Shown: positions 9,103-17,339 of the stretch, in pieces
Numbering within the stretch: the stretch's first letter is position 1
Layout of the letters: each line of letters begins with the position of its first letter
NCBI RefSeq assembly: GCF_003047295.1
Contig: NZ_PZYZ01000006.1
Location: forward strand, 124,001-188,000
Origin: Nocardioides sediminis
Lineage (GTDB): Bacteria; Actinomycetota; Actinomycetes; Propionibacteriales; Nocardioidaceae
DNA: 64,000 nt
Direction of reading: 5' to 3'
Program-made: the position numbers and the translations under genes
The notes under the pieces: generated by a model
Database searches by the model: none
Told to the model about the DNA's origin: nothing
Seen by the model: only the letters and a program-made list of their open reading frames with translations

Positions 9103-9882
9103 GTGCGCGGGGCGTTGCTGGACCTCGATGGTGTCGTCTACGTGGGCGACCGGCCGGTGGCGGGCGCTGCGGAGACAGTCGAGTGGCTCGTACGGGAGGG
9201 CATTCCGCACTGCTTCCTGACCAACACCACGTCGCGTCCGCGGCAGGCGATCGTCGCCAAGCTGGCCGGCATGGGAATCCCTGCCAGGACGGACGAGATC
9301 CTGACGCCGGCCGTGGCGGCGGTGGCATGGCTGCGGCGGCATGGCATCACCCGGCCGGCGCTGTTCGTCCCGGACGCCACCGCTGCGGAGCTCGCCGAGC
9401 TGGATCCCCTCCCGCGCGACGTGGAGAGCGGCGCCGGGGCGGTGGTCGTCGGCGACCTGGGCGAGGGCTGGACCTTCTCCACGCTCAACCGCGCCCTTCG
9501 CCTGCTCATGAGCGACCCCGCAGCCCCCCTGGTCGCCCTGGGGATGACCCGTTACTGGCGCGCCGAGGACGGCCTCCGGCTCGACGCGGGCGCCTTCGTA
9601 CGCGCGCTGGAGTACGCCGCGGGCCGGACCGCGATCGTCGTCGGGAAGCCCGACCCGGCGTTCTACGCCTCCGCGGTCGAGGCACTCCACGTGCCGGCCG
9701 ACGAGGTCGTCATGATCGGGGACGACATCCACACCGACATCGAGGGCGCCCGGCGGGCGGGCCTGACCGGCGTACTCGTGCGCACCGGCAAGTACCAGGC
9801 GTCCGACCTCACCGGTGGCGTGCGTCCCGACGCGGTGCTCGACTCGGTGGCCGACCTGCCGCGGTGGTGGTCCGAGCTCTGA
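9103..9882 (+). CDS. HAD subfamily IIA phosphatase (LHPP-like)
   Basis: The 259-residue enzyme has HAD motif I as LLDLDGVVYVG (nucleophile D7, acid D9), the IIA substrate-cap signature FLTNTTSRPR, VGKPDPAFY for the motif III lysine, and IGDDIHTDIEGA for motif IV. The pattern fits the family that includes mammalian phospholysine phosphohistidine inorganic pyrophosphate phosphatase and sugar-phosphatase NagD relatives. The actual substrate is not known. GTG at 9103 is preceded by ATGGAGAA, giving a GGAG ribosome-binding site. It follows the response regulator by 74 bases and may form a separate unit. Confidence 0.88.
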   Translation: MRGALLDLDGVVYVGDRPVAGAAETVEWLVREGIPHCFLTNTTSRPRQAIVAKLAGMGIPARTDEILTPAVAAVAWLRRHGITRPALFVPDATAAELAELDPLPRDVESGAGAVVVGDLGEGWTFSTLNRALRLLMSDPAAPLVALGMTRYWRAEDGLRLDAGAFVRALEYAAGRTAIVVGKPDPAFYASAVEALHVPADEVVMIGDDIHTDIEGARRAGLTGVLVRTGKYQASDLTGGVRPDAVLDSVADLPRWWSEL

Positions 9883-9900
9883 TCCGCGTGGGTGCGCTCG

Positions 9901-10530
9901 TCACGCCGTCCGCTCGGCCCGTTCGGCGATGCCGAGAAGCATGCGGCGCATCATCGGGAAGTCCCCGACCTCCATGAGCAGCACGGTCACGGGCAGGAGC
10001 GGCCCCGGGTCGTAGCGTGCCTTCAAGCGGGTGACGAGGCGCGTCCCGTCGGCTCCCTCGGCGGTCAGCCGCCACGCCCAGGTCGAGTCCGGCTTGCTCC
10101 ACACAAGTGAGTGAGGCTCGTCGAGGCTCGCGACCCGAAACGCCGTTCGGTCGTCCGCCTCGGCGGCCATGGGGGCCGCCACGTCACCGATCGACAGGCG
10201 TTGGAACTCCTGGAGGAGCTCGTCGGAGCTGTGTCGGCCGAGGTTGTCCAGCAGGTCGTAGGAGTAGAAGCCCGCGCGTCCGTAGCCGACCTGCACGATC
10301 CAGGGCCACACCCTGTCCGGAGGAGCGGCGATCGAGATCGCCCGCGTGGCGACGAACCCCGCTCCTTGCAGGAGGTCGTCGCCCGGCATGGGGCCGGCGG
10401 CTTCCTCGCTGGTAGCGCCCCACGTCAGGTGCCACGCGCGGTAGCGCGCCACGAGCATGGCCGCACCCCCGAGCGCAGCAAGCGCAAGCAGCGTCGGCGC
10501 CGACGCGCCTGGTCTCAGCGTGAACGCCAC
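9901..10530 (-). CDS. SRPBCC family protein with N-terminal membrane anchor
   Basis: The product is 209 residues. An N-terminal hydrophobic segment (about 10-30) is followed by a helix-grip domain: 'ISIAAPPDRVWPWIVQVGYG' marks the first strand and helix, and the terminal helix 'MEVGDFPMMRRMLLGIAE' closes it. The GTG start at 10530 has no clear ribosome-binding site. It lies inside a small upstream reading frame whose stop is 13 bases further on, suggesting coupling. It is the last gene of a leftward group with LysR and the isoprenylcysteine-methyltransferase-like gene. No ligand can be assigned. Confidence 0.78.
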   Translation of the reverse strand: MAFTLRPGASAPTLLALAALGGAAMLVARYRAWHLTWGATSEEAAGPMPGDDLLQGAGFVATRAISIAAPPDRVWPWIVQVGYGRAGFYSYDLLDNLGRHSSDELLQEFQRLSIGDVAAPMAAEADDRTAFRVASLDEPHSLVWSKPDSTWAWRLTAEGADGTRLVTRLKARYDPGPLLPVTVLLMEVGDFPMMRRMLLGIAERAERTA

Positions 10531-10664
10531 TGGGCCGTCTGTCGGACGAACTGCTGGAGGATCAGCACATCGAAGCTGTGCCAGAGAAGCCGGTATCCCT
10601 TCTCCACCTGGCCGAAGCCGGCTTGCGGTTCGCCGGATCTCAGACGTTCCTTGATGTCAGGCAT
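10515..10664 (-). CDS. Small ORF (49 aa) between the ICMT-like and SRPBCC genes
   Basis: This short reading frame begins ATG at 10664 and encodes MPDIKERLRSGEPQAGFGQV and a further 29 residues, including an amphipathic stretch WHSFDVLILQQFVRQTAQW. It has a perfect AGGAGG four bases before ATG, stronger than most starts here. It ends inside the N-terminal codons of the downstream SRPBCC gene, whose own GTG lacks such a site. It could be a genuine small protein or a leader whose translation delivers ribosomes to the next gene. I recognise no family. About three quarters of codons end in G or C, lower than neighbouring genes. Confidence 0.4.
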   Translation of the reverse strand: MPDIKERLRSGEPQAGFGQVEKGYRLLWHSFDVLILQQFVRQTAQWRSR

Positions 10665-10734
10665 GGCGCCTCCTCGACTCCGACAGATTCATGCTGGCAG
10701 TCGGTACCGAGGTCGGTCCATAGCCTTCGGGGGG

Positions 10735-11205
10735 TCACAGCCAGCGCCGCACTCGCCGCATGTAGTCGTCGTACTGCCTGCCGAACTGCTGGTGCAGGAA
10801 CCTCTCCTCGGGACGGATCGCGCCCCAGCGGACGAGCAGGACCGCGGCCGGGAACAGCATCAGGCCCCAGAACGTGGGAGCCAGCAACGCCAGCGCGAGG
10901 TAGAGCGCGAGGAGGCCGACGTACAACGGGTTCCGGGAGAACCGGTACGGACCTTGCTCGATCAACGCGTGCGTCGCCTGCCCCGGTAGCAGCCCGGTCC
11001 CGTGCCGGCCGAACAGCCACAGCGACCAGCCGTTCCACCCGATGAACACCACCAGCAGTGCCAGGCCCAGCGGAACCCGCCACCCGCCGAGCGCGAGCGG
11101 GTCGCCCCAGATCAGCGTGATCAGCCATGAGACGAGCAGGGGCCCGCCGATCGCGATCGGCGGCCAGAGCCGAAACGCGACCGTGTCCTGCGAGCCGTGG
11201 GCCAC
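10735..11205 (-). CDS. Isoprenylcysteine carboxyl methyltransferase-like membrane protein
   Basis: The product is about 156 residues with four to five membrane helices. It carries the ICMT/PEMT signature GPYRFSRNPLYVG and a C-terminal 'EERFLHQQFGRQYDDYMRRV'. These form the S-adenosylmethionine and substrate regions of this methyltransferase superfamily. Bacterial members methylate lipids or small molecules rather than prenylated proteins, and the substrate here is unknown. GTG 11205 (VAHGSQDTVAFRLW) is favoured. It lies 4 bases after the LysR stop, so the two are probably co-transcribed. Confidence 0.82.
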   Translation of the reverse strand: MAHGSQDTVAFRLWPPIAIGGPLLVSWLITLIWGDPLALGGWRVPLGLALLVVFIGWNGWSLWLFGRHGTGLLPGQATHALIEQGPYRFSRNPLYVGLLALYLALALLAPTFWGLMLFPAAVLLVRWGAIRPEERFLHQQFGRQYDDYMRRVRRWL

Positions 11206-11209
11206 GCGG

Positions 11210-12169
11210 TCATTGTCCCGGGAGCACCTGACCGTGCACCTGGTGGGCCAGCCGCCCGACCTGTCTGCGGACCGCGGTGAGCACGGCATCGAGCGCCGGG
11301 CCAGGCGGCCTGTCCCGGGTGAGCATCAGCAGCTGCCTCGTGACCAGCGGGGAGTCGATGACCTCCCGAACGGCGAGCGCCGGGTTGTTCGCGAGGAGAG
11401 TCAGTGCGGGCAGCAGCCCGACGGCACCGGTGGACCTGATCAGCGCCAGCTGCACGTCCGCGTCGTTCGAACGGTGTCGTACGTCGGGATCGAAACCTCC
11501 CCGGGACCGGCACGCGGCCACGACGAGCTCGTGGTGACCCGTGCCCGACGCAGACGCCACCCACACCTCGTCCCGCAGGGCTGCGATCGACACCGGCTGG
11601 TCGTCAGCAGCGAGCGGATGCTCTGCGGGCAGGACGATCTTGAGCGTCTCGTCCATCAGCACCTCGTGGCGCAGACCCGGCGGGCGCGGTCGAGGGTGCC
11701 CGCTGTACTCGTCGCTGATCACCAGGTCGAGCGAACCCAGCTTCAGCTCCGGCAGTGCCTGCTCGAGCTCCAGCTCGCTGATCTCGAACCGCACGGCAGG
11801 ACGCTCGACCTGGATGTCGGCCAGTACCGGGATCAGGACGCGTCGGGTCGCCGACTGGAGGCCTCCTGCCCGCACGGTGCCACGCACGTCTCCGCTCAGT
11901 GAATCCAGGTCAGCCTGGGCGGCTTCGGTCGCGGCGATCAGCACCCCGGCGTGATGGGCGAGGAGTCGACCAGCGTCGGTGAGTCGCACCCCCCGCCCCG
12001 CCTTTTCCAGAAGGGGGACCCCTGCCTCCTTCTCGAGGACGGCGAGCTGCTGGGAGATCGCGGAGGGGCTGTACCCGAGAGCCGTCGCGACGGCGGCGAG
12101 CGTGACGCGCTGCTCCAGCTCGTGCAGGATGCGCAGCCGGCGCAGGTCCCAGCTGTTCATGCAGATCAT
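11210..12169 (-). CDS. LysR-family transcriptional regulator
   Basis: The 319-residue regulator has an N-terminal winged helix-turn-helix, 'TLAAVATALGYSPSAISQQLAVLEKEAG' in two adjacent pieces (residues about 23-50), and a periplasmic-binding-protein-like effector domain. ATG 12169 or the second ATG three codons later are both possible starts. It is divergent from an EamA-type exporter beginning 63 bases away, the standard arrangement for a LysR regulator controlling a transporter. The gene downstream on the same strand is the ICMT-like gene. The effector is unknown. Confidence 0.93.
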   Translation of the reverse strand: MICMNSWDLRRLRILHELEQRVTLAAVATALGYSPSAISQQLAVLEKEAGVPLLEKAGRGVRLTDAGRLLAHHAGVLIAATEAAQADLDSLSGDVRGTVRAGGLQSATRRVLIPVLADIQVERPAVRFEISELELEQALPELKLGSLDLVISDEYSGHPRPRPPGLRHEVLMDETLKIVLPAEHPLAADDQPVSIAALRDEVWVASASGTGHHELVVAACRSRGGFDPDVRHRSNDADVQLALIRSTGAVGLLPALTLLANNPALAVREVIDSPLVTRQLLMLTRDRPPGPALDAVLTAVRRQVGRLAHQVHGQVLPGQ

Positions 12170-12207
12170 CTAATCATTGAGGTCCACGATTCATCGCTGG
12201 ACCTGAC

Positions 12208-12225
12208 GGGTGCGAGATCGCACCC
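12208..12225. promoter_or_regulatory. Perfect 8+2+8 inverted repeat between LysR and EamA genes
   Basis: GGGTGCGA, a GA spacer, then TCGCACCC form a perfect inverted repeat in the 63-base divergent gap. It ends 7 bases before the proposed GTG start of the exporter gene, exactly where a ribosome-binding site would sit. It could be an operator or an RNA hairpin that sequesters the start. LysR sites normally have a T-N11-A core, which this is not. Confidence 0.5.
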
Positions 12226-12232
12226 TTGGCAT

Positions 12233-13180
12233 GTGGGTCCCCTCCTCGTGCTCCTCTCCGCGACGTGCTTCGGCGCCATGGCTGTGTTCGGCAAGCTGGC
12301 GTACGACGAAGGCGTGTCGCCGCAGTCGTTGGTGCTGATGCGGTTCGTCATGGCTGCGGCACTGCTCATCGCCCTCACAGCCGCGCGATCGATCCGAGCG
12401 GGGGAGCGACCGCTCCCGGGGACCCTCGACGGTCGACGTGCCCGACTGGTCATCACGGGCCTGGCGCTCGGTGGCGTCGGCTACGCGGCACAGGCCACCT
12501 TCTTCTTCTCGGCCCTCGGCCGCCTCGACGCAGCCCTGGTGGCCCTCGTCCTCTACACGTATCCGGTCCTGGTGACTCTCGCGGCAGTGCTGCTGGGTCG
12601 GGACCACCTGACCCTGGGCAAGGTGGTGGCACTCGTGGCCGCGACGCTCGGAACGCTGTTCGTCCTCGTCGGCGCCGGGGCGACCGGCTTCGACGGGACG
12701 GGCGTCGCCCTGGCATTCGGCGCCGCTCTCGTCTACACGGTCTACATCCTGGTGTCGGACTCCGCGGTCCGGCAGGTGCCGCCCATGGCGCTCACCACCC
12801 TGGTCATGACCGGTGCGGCCGCGACGCTGACGGTGCGCGCGGTGGTCGTCGGCGACACCGACCTCGACCTGACCGCCGGCGGATGGTTCTGGGTCGCCTG
12901 CATCGCCGTCGTGTCGACCGTGGTCGCGGCGAGCACCTTCTTCGCCGGCCTCCGTCGGACCGGCCCGTCCACCGCCTCGATCCTCTCCACGTTCGAGCCG
13001 GTCGCCACCGCGGCGCTGGCCGCGATCATGCTCGAGGAGCTCCTCACGCCCGTCCAGCTCTTCGGTGGAGGGCTCGTGCTCGCCTCGGTGGTCCTCGTCC
13101 AGCTCCGTCGACGGACACCGCGCGAAGCAGTGCTCGCAGCGGTCGTTCCACCCGACAGGTCTCGCGTCGTCGCACGCTGA
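12233..13180 (+). CDS. EamA/DMT-family transporter
   Basis: The product is about 315 residues with ten predicted membrane helices in two EamA repeats. The first starts 'GPLLVLLSATCFGAMAVFGK', and the second contains 'ALAFGAALVYTVYILVSD' and the family-typical 'STASILSTFEPVATAALA'. It is an inner-membrane exporter or importer of small metabolites (amino acids, nucleosides or drugs in characterised members). GTG 12233 is chosen since it places helix 1 at the N-terminus. The nearby ATG at 12231 is out of frame. It is divergent from, and probably controlled by, the LysR gene. Confidence 0.92.
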   Translation: MGPLLVLLSATCFGAMAVFGKLAYDEGVSPQSLVLMRFVMAAALLIALTAARSIRAGERPLPGTLDGRRARLVITGLALGGVGYAAQATFFFSALGRLDAALVALVLYTYPVLVTLAAVLLGRDHLTLGKVVALVAATLGTLFVLVGAGATGFDGTGVALAFGAALVYTVYILVSDSAVRQVPPMALTTLVMTGAAATLTVRAVVVGDTDLDLTAGGWFWVACIAVVSTVVAASTFFAGLRRTGPSTASILSTFEPVATAALAAIMLEELLTPVQLFGGGLVLASVVLVQLRRRTPREAVLAAVVPPDRSRVVAR

Positions 13181-13270
13181 CGGCGAGCTGTGCCACGCAT
13201 GGTGAGAAACCCCCTCGTGCCACGGCCCGCCCGGGTTGCGTGCGAGCCGGGACAGGCGGAGCCTGCTGGT

Positions 13271-14056
13271 ATGGAGGCTTGGCGAGTCATCCTGCTGCCG
13301 GGGATCGTGATGCCTGCCGCCGCCGCCTTCGGCAATCTGCTCACCGAGCTCGACGCTGACGTGGACGCGGTCGCGAAGGACCTGGAGGTGTACGCCACCA
13401 GCACTCCGCCGGACGACTACTCCCTCGACATCGAGGTGGCAGGGGTCCTGGAGGCTGCCCAAAAGCGAGGTTGGGATCGGTTCCACCTGGTCGGGTACTC
13501 CGGCGGCGCCTCCGTGGCACTGGCTTTCGCCGCCCTGCACGCCGAGCGCCTCAGCAGTCTCGCGCTGCTCGAGCCAGCATGGGCCGGCAACTGGGACGAC
13601 GCCAACCAGGCCCATCAGGCGCTGTGGCCCGAGTACCGTCGCATCGCGGCCCTGCCGCCGGAGGAGTCGATGCCCGCATTCGTCCGGATACAGGTGCGCC
13701 CCGGAGTGGAGCCGACTGCTCCGCCACCGGGACCTCCGCCTCCATGGATGGCCCAACGCCCTCAAGGCATACGAGCGCTCATCGACGCCTTCCGGACCTA
13801 CGACCTCGATCGAGATGCGCTACGACGATTCGACCGGCCCGTGTACTTCGCTCTCGGAGGGCTGAGCAACCCCGACCAGTTCCGTGAGGAGGCGGAGCGC
13901 CTGGCCCGCGTCTTCGACGACTTCTGGCTCGAGGTCTTCCCCCGCCGTCATCACTTCGACCCGCCTCACCGAGCCGAGGCACCGGCGCTGGCCGCGTCGC
14001 TCCGCAGCCTGTGGCTGCGTTCTGAGGAGAAGCTCAGCCGTTCGCGCAGCACGTGA
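13271..14056 (+). CDS. Alpha/beta hydrolase
   Basis: The product is about 261 residues. It has the nucleophile elbow GYSGG with S77, an acid residue plausible in 'PVYFALGGLSNPDQF', and a C-terminal histidine in 'FPRRHHFDPPH'. The short acyl-binding 'LLPGIVMP' near the N-terminus fits the oxyanion loop. The ATG 13271 (MEAWRVILLPG) begins just before the first core strand. An earlier in-frame ATG at 13190 would add an unsupported tail. The substrate cannot be inferred. It follows the EamA gene on the same strand with a 90-base gap. Confidence 0.85.
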   Translation: MEAWRVILLPGIVMPAAAAFGNLLTELDADVDAVAKDLEVYATSTPPDDYSLDIEVAGVLEAAQKRGWDRFHLVGYSGGASVALAFAALHAERLSSLALLEPAWAGNWDDANQAHQALWPEYRRIAALPPEESMPAFVRIQVRPGVEPTAPPPGPPPPWMAQRPQGIRALIDAFRTYDLDRDALRRFDRPVYFALGGLSNPDQFREEAERLARVFDDFWLEVFPRRHHFDPPHRAEAPALAASLRSLWLRSEEKLSRSRST

Positions 14057-14087
14057 CGCAACCGAGGGCACGAGAGGGGTCGACAGG

Positions 14088-14681
14088 ATGAGCAATCAAG
14101 TCTCACTGCTGATTCTCGGCTTCTTGCTGACCACCGTCCTGGGAGGACTCCTCGGCTATGTGTTCCAGCGCCGGGCATGGTCCCATCAATTCGACATGCA
14201 ACGCCGGAGCACGGAGCGTGAAGCCGCATCCACGGCGCTGCACGAACTGGCGAACGTGCTGGACAAACGGCGGTACAGGATGCTGTTGGTCTACTGGCGC
14301 CTTGATTGGACCAACTCGCGCGAGTTCGAAGATGCGGTAGCGGACTACCGCGCCGTCCTCGAAGAATGGAATGACGGACTCAATCGCCGCCTCGCGCTGG
14401 TTGCCACGCACTTCGGAGCCGAATTGAAGCGCGAGCTCGACAATATCTACGAGGATTACCGCGAGGCCGGAAGACTCATCGACCTGGCGATCAGGGACCG
14501 ACGAGCGGGCAGGAATGTGGAGACGAGAACAGCGCTTGCCGAGCTGCTGGAAGTACTGAACGTCCGCAACTACAACTTCGCAGCGGCGGGCTTGGCCGCG
14601 GTCCTTGCCGGACGTGTTGGGAGCAATCTGCCGGTTGATGAGCGGCAGCCGACGCCGGCTCGGCCAGTGCTTGATCTCTAG
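14088..14681 (+). CDS. Hypothetical single-pass membrane protein, low GC
   Basis: The product has 197 residues. Helix 5-25 (VSLLILGFLLTTVLGGLLGY) anchors an otherwise charged, helical cytoplasmic domain rich in Arg/Glu ('RRSTEREAASTALHELANVL', 'HFGAELKRELDNIYEDYREA'). I do not recognise a family. The start ATG 14088 follows a purine-rich GAGAGGGG. Base use is unlike the flanks: 14401-14460 has 32 G/C of 60 by my count, and many codons end in A or T. This suggests a recent arrival. It is followed 152 bases later by another low-GC membrane protein on the same strand. Confidence 0.68.
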   Translation: MSNQVSLLILGFLLTTVLGGLLGYVFQRRAWSHQFDMQRRSTEREAASTALHELANVLDKRRYRMLLVYWRLDWTNSREFEDAVADYRAVLEEWNDGLNRRLALVATHFGAELKRELDNIYEDYREAGRLIDLAIRDRRAGRNVETRTALAELLEVLNVRNYNFAAAGLAAVLAGRVGSNLPVDERQPTPARPVLDL

Positions 14682-14833
14682 ACCGCGCTCAACCGCGTTC
14701 TGCCTCCGACTTGCCTCTGTCATCGAACAAACCTGAGTCGCTCGCGCTCGCTCGAGGGGTCAAAAGACACTGGACGTGCCTGACCGGTCGGCGCCTAATG
14801 GCAGTGATCGCAACTAGCCAAAGGGGGACATAG

Positions 14834-15481
14834 ATGTCCAAGGAAAAACCTGTCAAGTGGCCAGGCAAGGCGTATGACCCGGATGGGCCCGATCTCGGCG
14901 GCCCATTGCAGCAACTCCTACTTGACCTGCACGTGATCGAAAAGGAAGGAGACGAAGATCACCTCGGTCCCCTGAAGGGGACTCCCTACAGCATTCAAGT
15001 CATCACGGCGGGTGCCACGTCCCTCGGAAAGGCGTGGTCCGCCCTCATCGCGCTCCTCGGAGGTGGCGGCGCCATCGCCGCCGGATTACGCGGTCTCGGC
15101 TATGCGAACGACGATCCGCTCATGGCCTCGGTGTTCACCGGCTCTGCGGCGGTCCTGCTGGCTGCAGTGTCGATATCCATCGCCGTCATGGTGAAGGCAG
15201 ATGTGACCGCGCGCGCGGAGGCGTCGGCTGCCCAGTACCGGGCTCGAGCGGAGATCTCGTCCGCACTTCTCGGTAGCGCGCACTACAACGTTCCTCCTCC
15301 CGCGACGCCTCAGCGCCCCACTTCCCACTACGTGGTCGAGGCGGGAGGCAAGTGGTTCCCGGTGAAGGAGTTCAGGCAGACGGCGAACGGCGTGGTCGCC
15401 GACCTCGTCGGTCGGGACGACCCGATCAGAGTCCAGGATGTGACGGGGATCAGCGCGACGAGCGTGTGGGACGGAGCCTAG
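14834..15481 (+). CDS. Hypothetical two-helix membrane protein, low GC
   Basis: The product has 215 residues starting MSKEKPVKWPGKAYDPDGPD, with AAAGGGGGA as a strong ribosome-binding site. Two hydrophobic segments (about 65-90 and 96-120) form a hairpin. They are followed by a short alanine/arginine helix ('KADVTARAEASAAQYRARAE') and a C-terminal globular tail beginning 'SHYVVEAGGKWFPVKEF'. The layout recalls SLATT-like or other membrane-hairpin effectors, but I cannot assign a family. Base use is less GC-rich than the neighbours. It ends 17 bases from the convergent helicase stop. Confidence 0.68.
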   Translation: MSKEKPVKWPGKAYDPDGPDLGGPLQQLLLDLHVIEKEGDEDHLGPLKGTPYSIQVITAGATSLGKAWSALIALLGGGGAIAAGLRGLGYANDDPLMASVFTGSAAVLLAAVSISIAVMVKADVTARAEASAAQYRARAEISSALLGSAHYNVPPPATPQRPTSHYVVEAGGKWFPVKEFRQTANGVVADLVGRDDPIRVQDVTGISATSVWDGA

Positions 15482-15498
15482 GTTCCGAACCTTCCAAG

Positions 15499-17232
15499 TC
15501 AGGCGCCGTCCTCGGTCAGGGTCGCGATCGGCAGCCAGTCGGCCCCGAGGAGCTGGGCGAGGTCGGCGAGGCCGGTGGTGTCGCCGCCGACGGTGTCGGA
15601 GGCGGCGGCGATGCGCTCGACCATCACCTTGCCGACCTGCTCCTCGACGGTGCCCTCGGCGTACGCGATGTGCCACGGCGAGACCTGGTGGTCGCGGTGG
15701 GTGCGGCCGGTCACCTGCCGTCCGGCGATGCCCGAGAAGCGCGCCTGGTGGAAGACGCCGACCCGGGGCTCCGTGCTCGCGCGGCGGCCGTCGGCGAGGG
15801 TCTCGCCGGCGTGCAGGCTGATCGAGGCGACCGTCGTGAAGACGCAGACCTTCGCCTGCCCGGTCTGGAACCGGAGTCGCTCGGCCTCCGGGTCGAACCG
15901 GTCGCGGCCGTAGATCGAGGCGACCTCGATGCCCGAGTAACGCAGCCGGTCGGCGATCGGGTCGGCGGCGGTCGCGACGAACTCGACCGAGCACGCGACC
16001 TGTCGCTCGGCGTCGACCTGCTGGGCGATCCAGGCGACCGTCGAGTCGACACGGAGGAGCCCGGCCTTCTGCCGGAAGCGCAGGAGCGCGGCCCGACCCT
16101 TGGCGACATTGCGGCCGCGCCGGGCGATGTCCATCTCGCGACAGAACTCTCCCCATTCGGCCTCGTACGCCGCCCGCTCCGCCGGCGTGAGCGCCACTGG
16201 CATCCCGGAGATCGGCACCGGCCCCCACGGCGCGGCGCGGTGCAGCATCGCCGGAGGCCGCTCTTCGGCGAGCCAGCCGCGCACGAGCTTGAGGTCTGCA
16301 GCGCGCCGTGCCGGATCGGCGGTCCACGTCGCGCCGTAGCGTCCCCGTTCCACCCCGACGCCGTGGCGCTCGAGCGCGGTGGCGAACGCGTCCCCGGGTT
16401 GCGTCGCCGAGGTCCACTCCCGCATCGACTCGCCGTGCACCTGCGCATAGGCAGGAGCGAGGTAGGGCAGCTCGAGCGGCGTGTGTCCGGGCGTCGCGGT
16501 TGTCGCGATGACGAACGGCGCCTGGTCGTGCGGCTTGCCGTGCCCCGAGATCCGCGCCCAAAGCTTCCACCGCTTCGTCGTCGTACGCCGCAGGGCGTGC
16601 GCCTCGTCCGCGATGATCACGTCCCACGTGTGGTCCTTGACCTTCTCCAGCCGGTCCCAGGTGATCACGACCCACTCCAGGCCGCCGTCGCCGAGCGCCG
16701 TGATCGTGCGGCACCAGTGGCCGATCGTGATCGCGGCGGGCCGGTCGGCCACGACCAGCACCCGTCGCGCACCGCGGAGGTCGCCCACCGCCGTCGCCCC
16801 GAGGACCGCGGCGATCGTCTTGCCGACACCGGGCTCGTCGGCGAGCAGGAACTGTCGTCCGCCCGCCGCGGAGCGCGCCGCGATCGCATCGGCTGCCTCG
16901 AACTGGATCCTCCGGGGCTCGAGCGCATCGGTCGGCTCGGGGCTGGGCGTCGGATCGTCAGGATTGAGGGTGTTCTCGAGGAACCGACCGAGCGTGTGAG
17001 GCCCTGGAGCGTACGCCGCGAGGTGCGCGGGCAGGGCGCACCCGACGTACAGGTGGGTCTTGACGGCCGGGTGCCAGATGGCGCCGTCGACCTGCGTCCC
17101 GTACGGGACGTCGAGCACCCACAGCCGCTCGCCGGGCCCGGCGACCGGCAACGGCCGCTGTGGCTTGCGCGCGCTGCTCCGGCGCGGGGACCCGCCGCGT
17201 CGACGTACGCCGGATCGTCGGGAGCTGGCCAC
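15499..17232 (-). CDS. SNF2/superfamily-2 DEAH helicase-like ATPase
   Basis: The product has 577 residues. Motif I is DEPGVGKT (residues 132-139) and motif II is ADEAHALR with DEAH at 209-212. The third motif has TTATPGHTP. The C-terminal RecA lobe ends with GRQVTGRTHRDHQVSPWH, a divergent motif VI (normally QxxGRxxR). An Arg/Ser/Pro-rich basic N-terminus precedes the core. The compact core resembles phage- and island-borne SNF2-like helicases that translocate on double-stranded DNA. No methyltransferase, nuclease or other helicase partner is adjacent. The GTG at 17232 is the only reasonable start. It converges on the two low-GC membrane protein genes. Confidence 0.82.
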   Translation of the reverse strand: MASSRRSGVRRRGGSPRRSSARKPQRPLPVAGPGERLWVLDVPYGTQVDGAIWHPAVKTHLYVGCALPAHLAAYAPGPHTLGRFLENTLNPDDPTPSPEPTDALEPRRIQFEAADAIAARSAAGGRQFLLADEPGVGKTIAAVLGATAVGDLRGARRVLVVADRPAAITIGHWCRTITALGDGGLEWVVITWDRLEKVKDHTWDVIIADEAHALRRTTTKRWKLWARISGHGKPHDQAPFVIATTATPGHTPLELPYLAPAYAQVHGESMREWTSATQPGDAFATALERHGVGVERGRYGATWTADPARRAADLKLVRGWLAEERPPAMLHRAAPWGPVPISGMPVALTPAERAAYEAEWGEFCREMDIARRGRNVAKGRAALLRFRQKAGLLRVDSTVAWIAQQVDAERQVACSVEFVATAADPIADRLRYSGIEVASIYGRDRFDPEAERLRFQTGQAKVCVFTTVASISLHAGETLADGRRASTEPRVGVFHQARFSGIAGRQVTGRTHRDHQVSPWHIAYAEGTVEEQVGKVMVERIAAASDTVGGDTTGLADLAQLLGADWLPIATLTEDGA

Positions 17233-17339
17233 CCCGGGACGTTAGCCGGGTCTCGCCCGCGACCGGCCCCGGCTCGCCCGTAGGGTGGCGACGCTCGTGG
17301 ACGTCACCGCGACACATCCTCCGTCAGTGAAGGACACCT

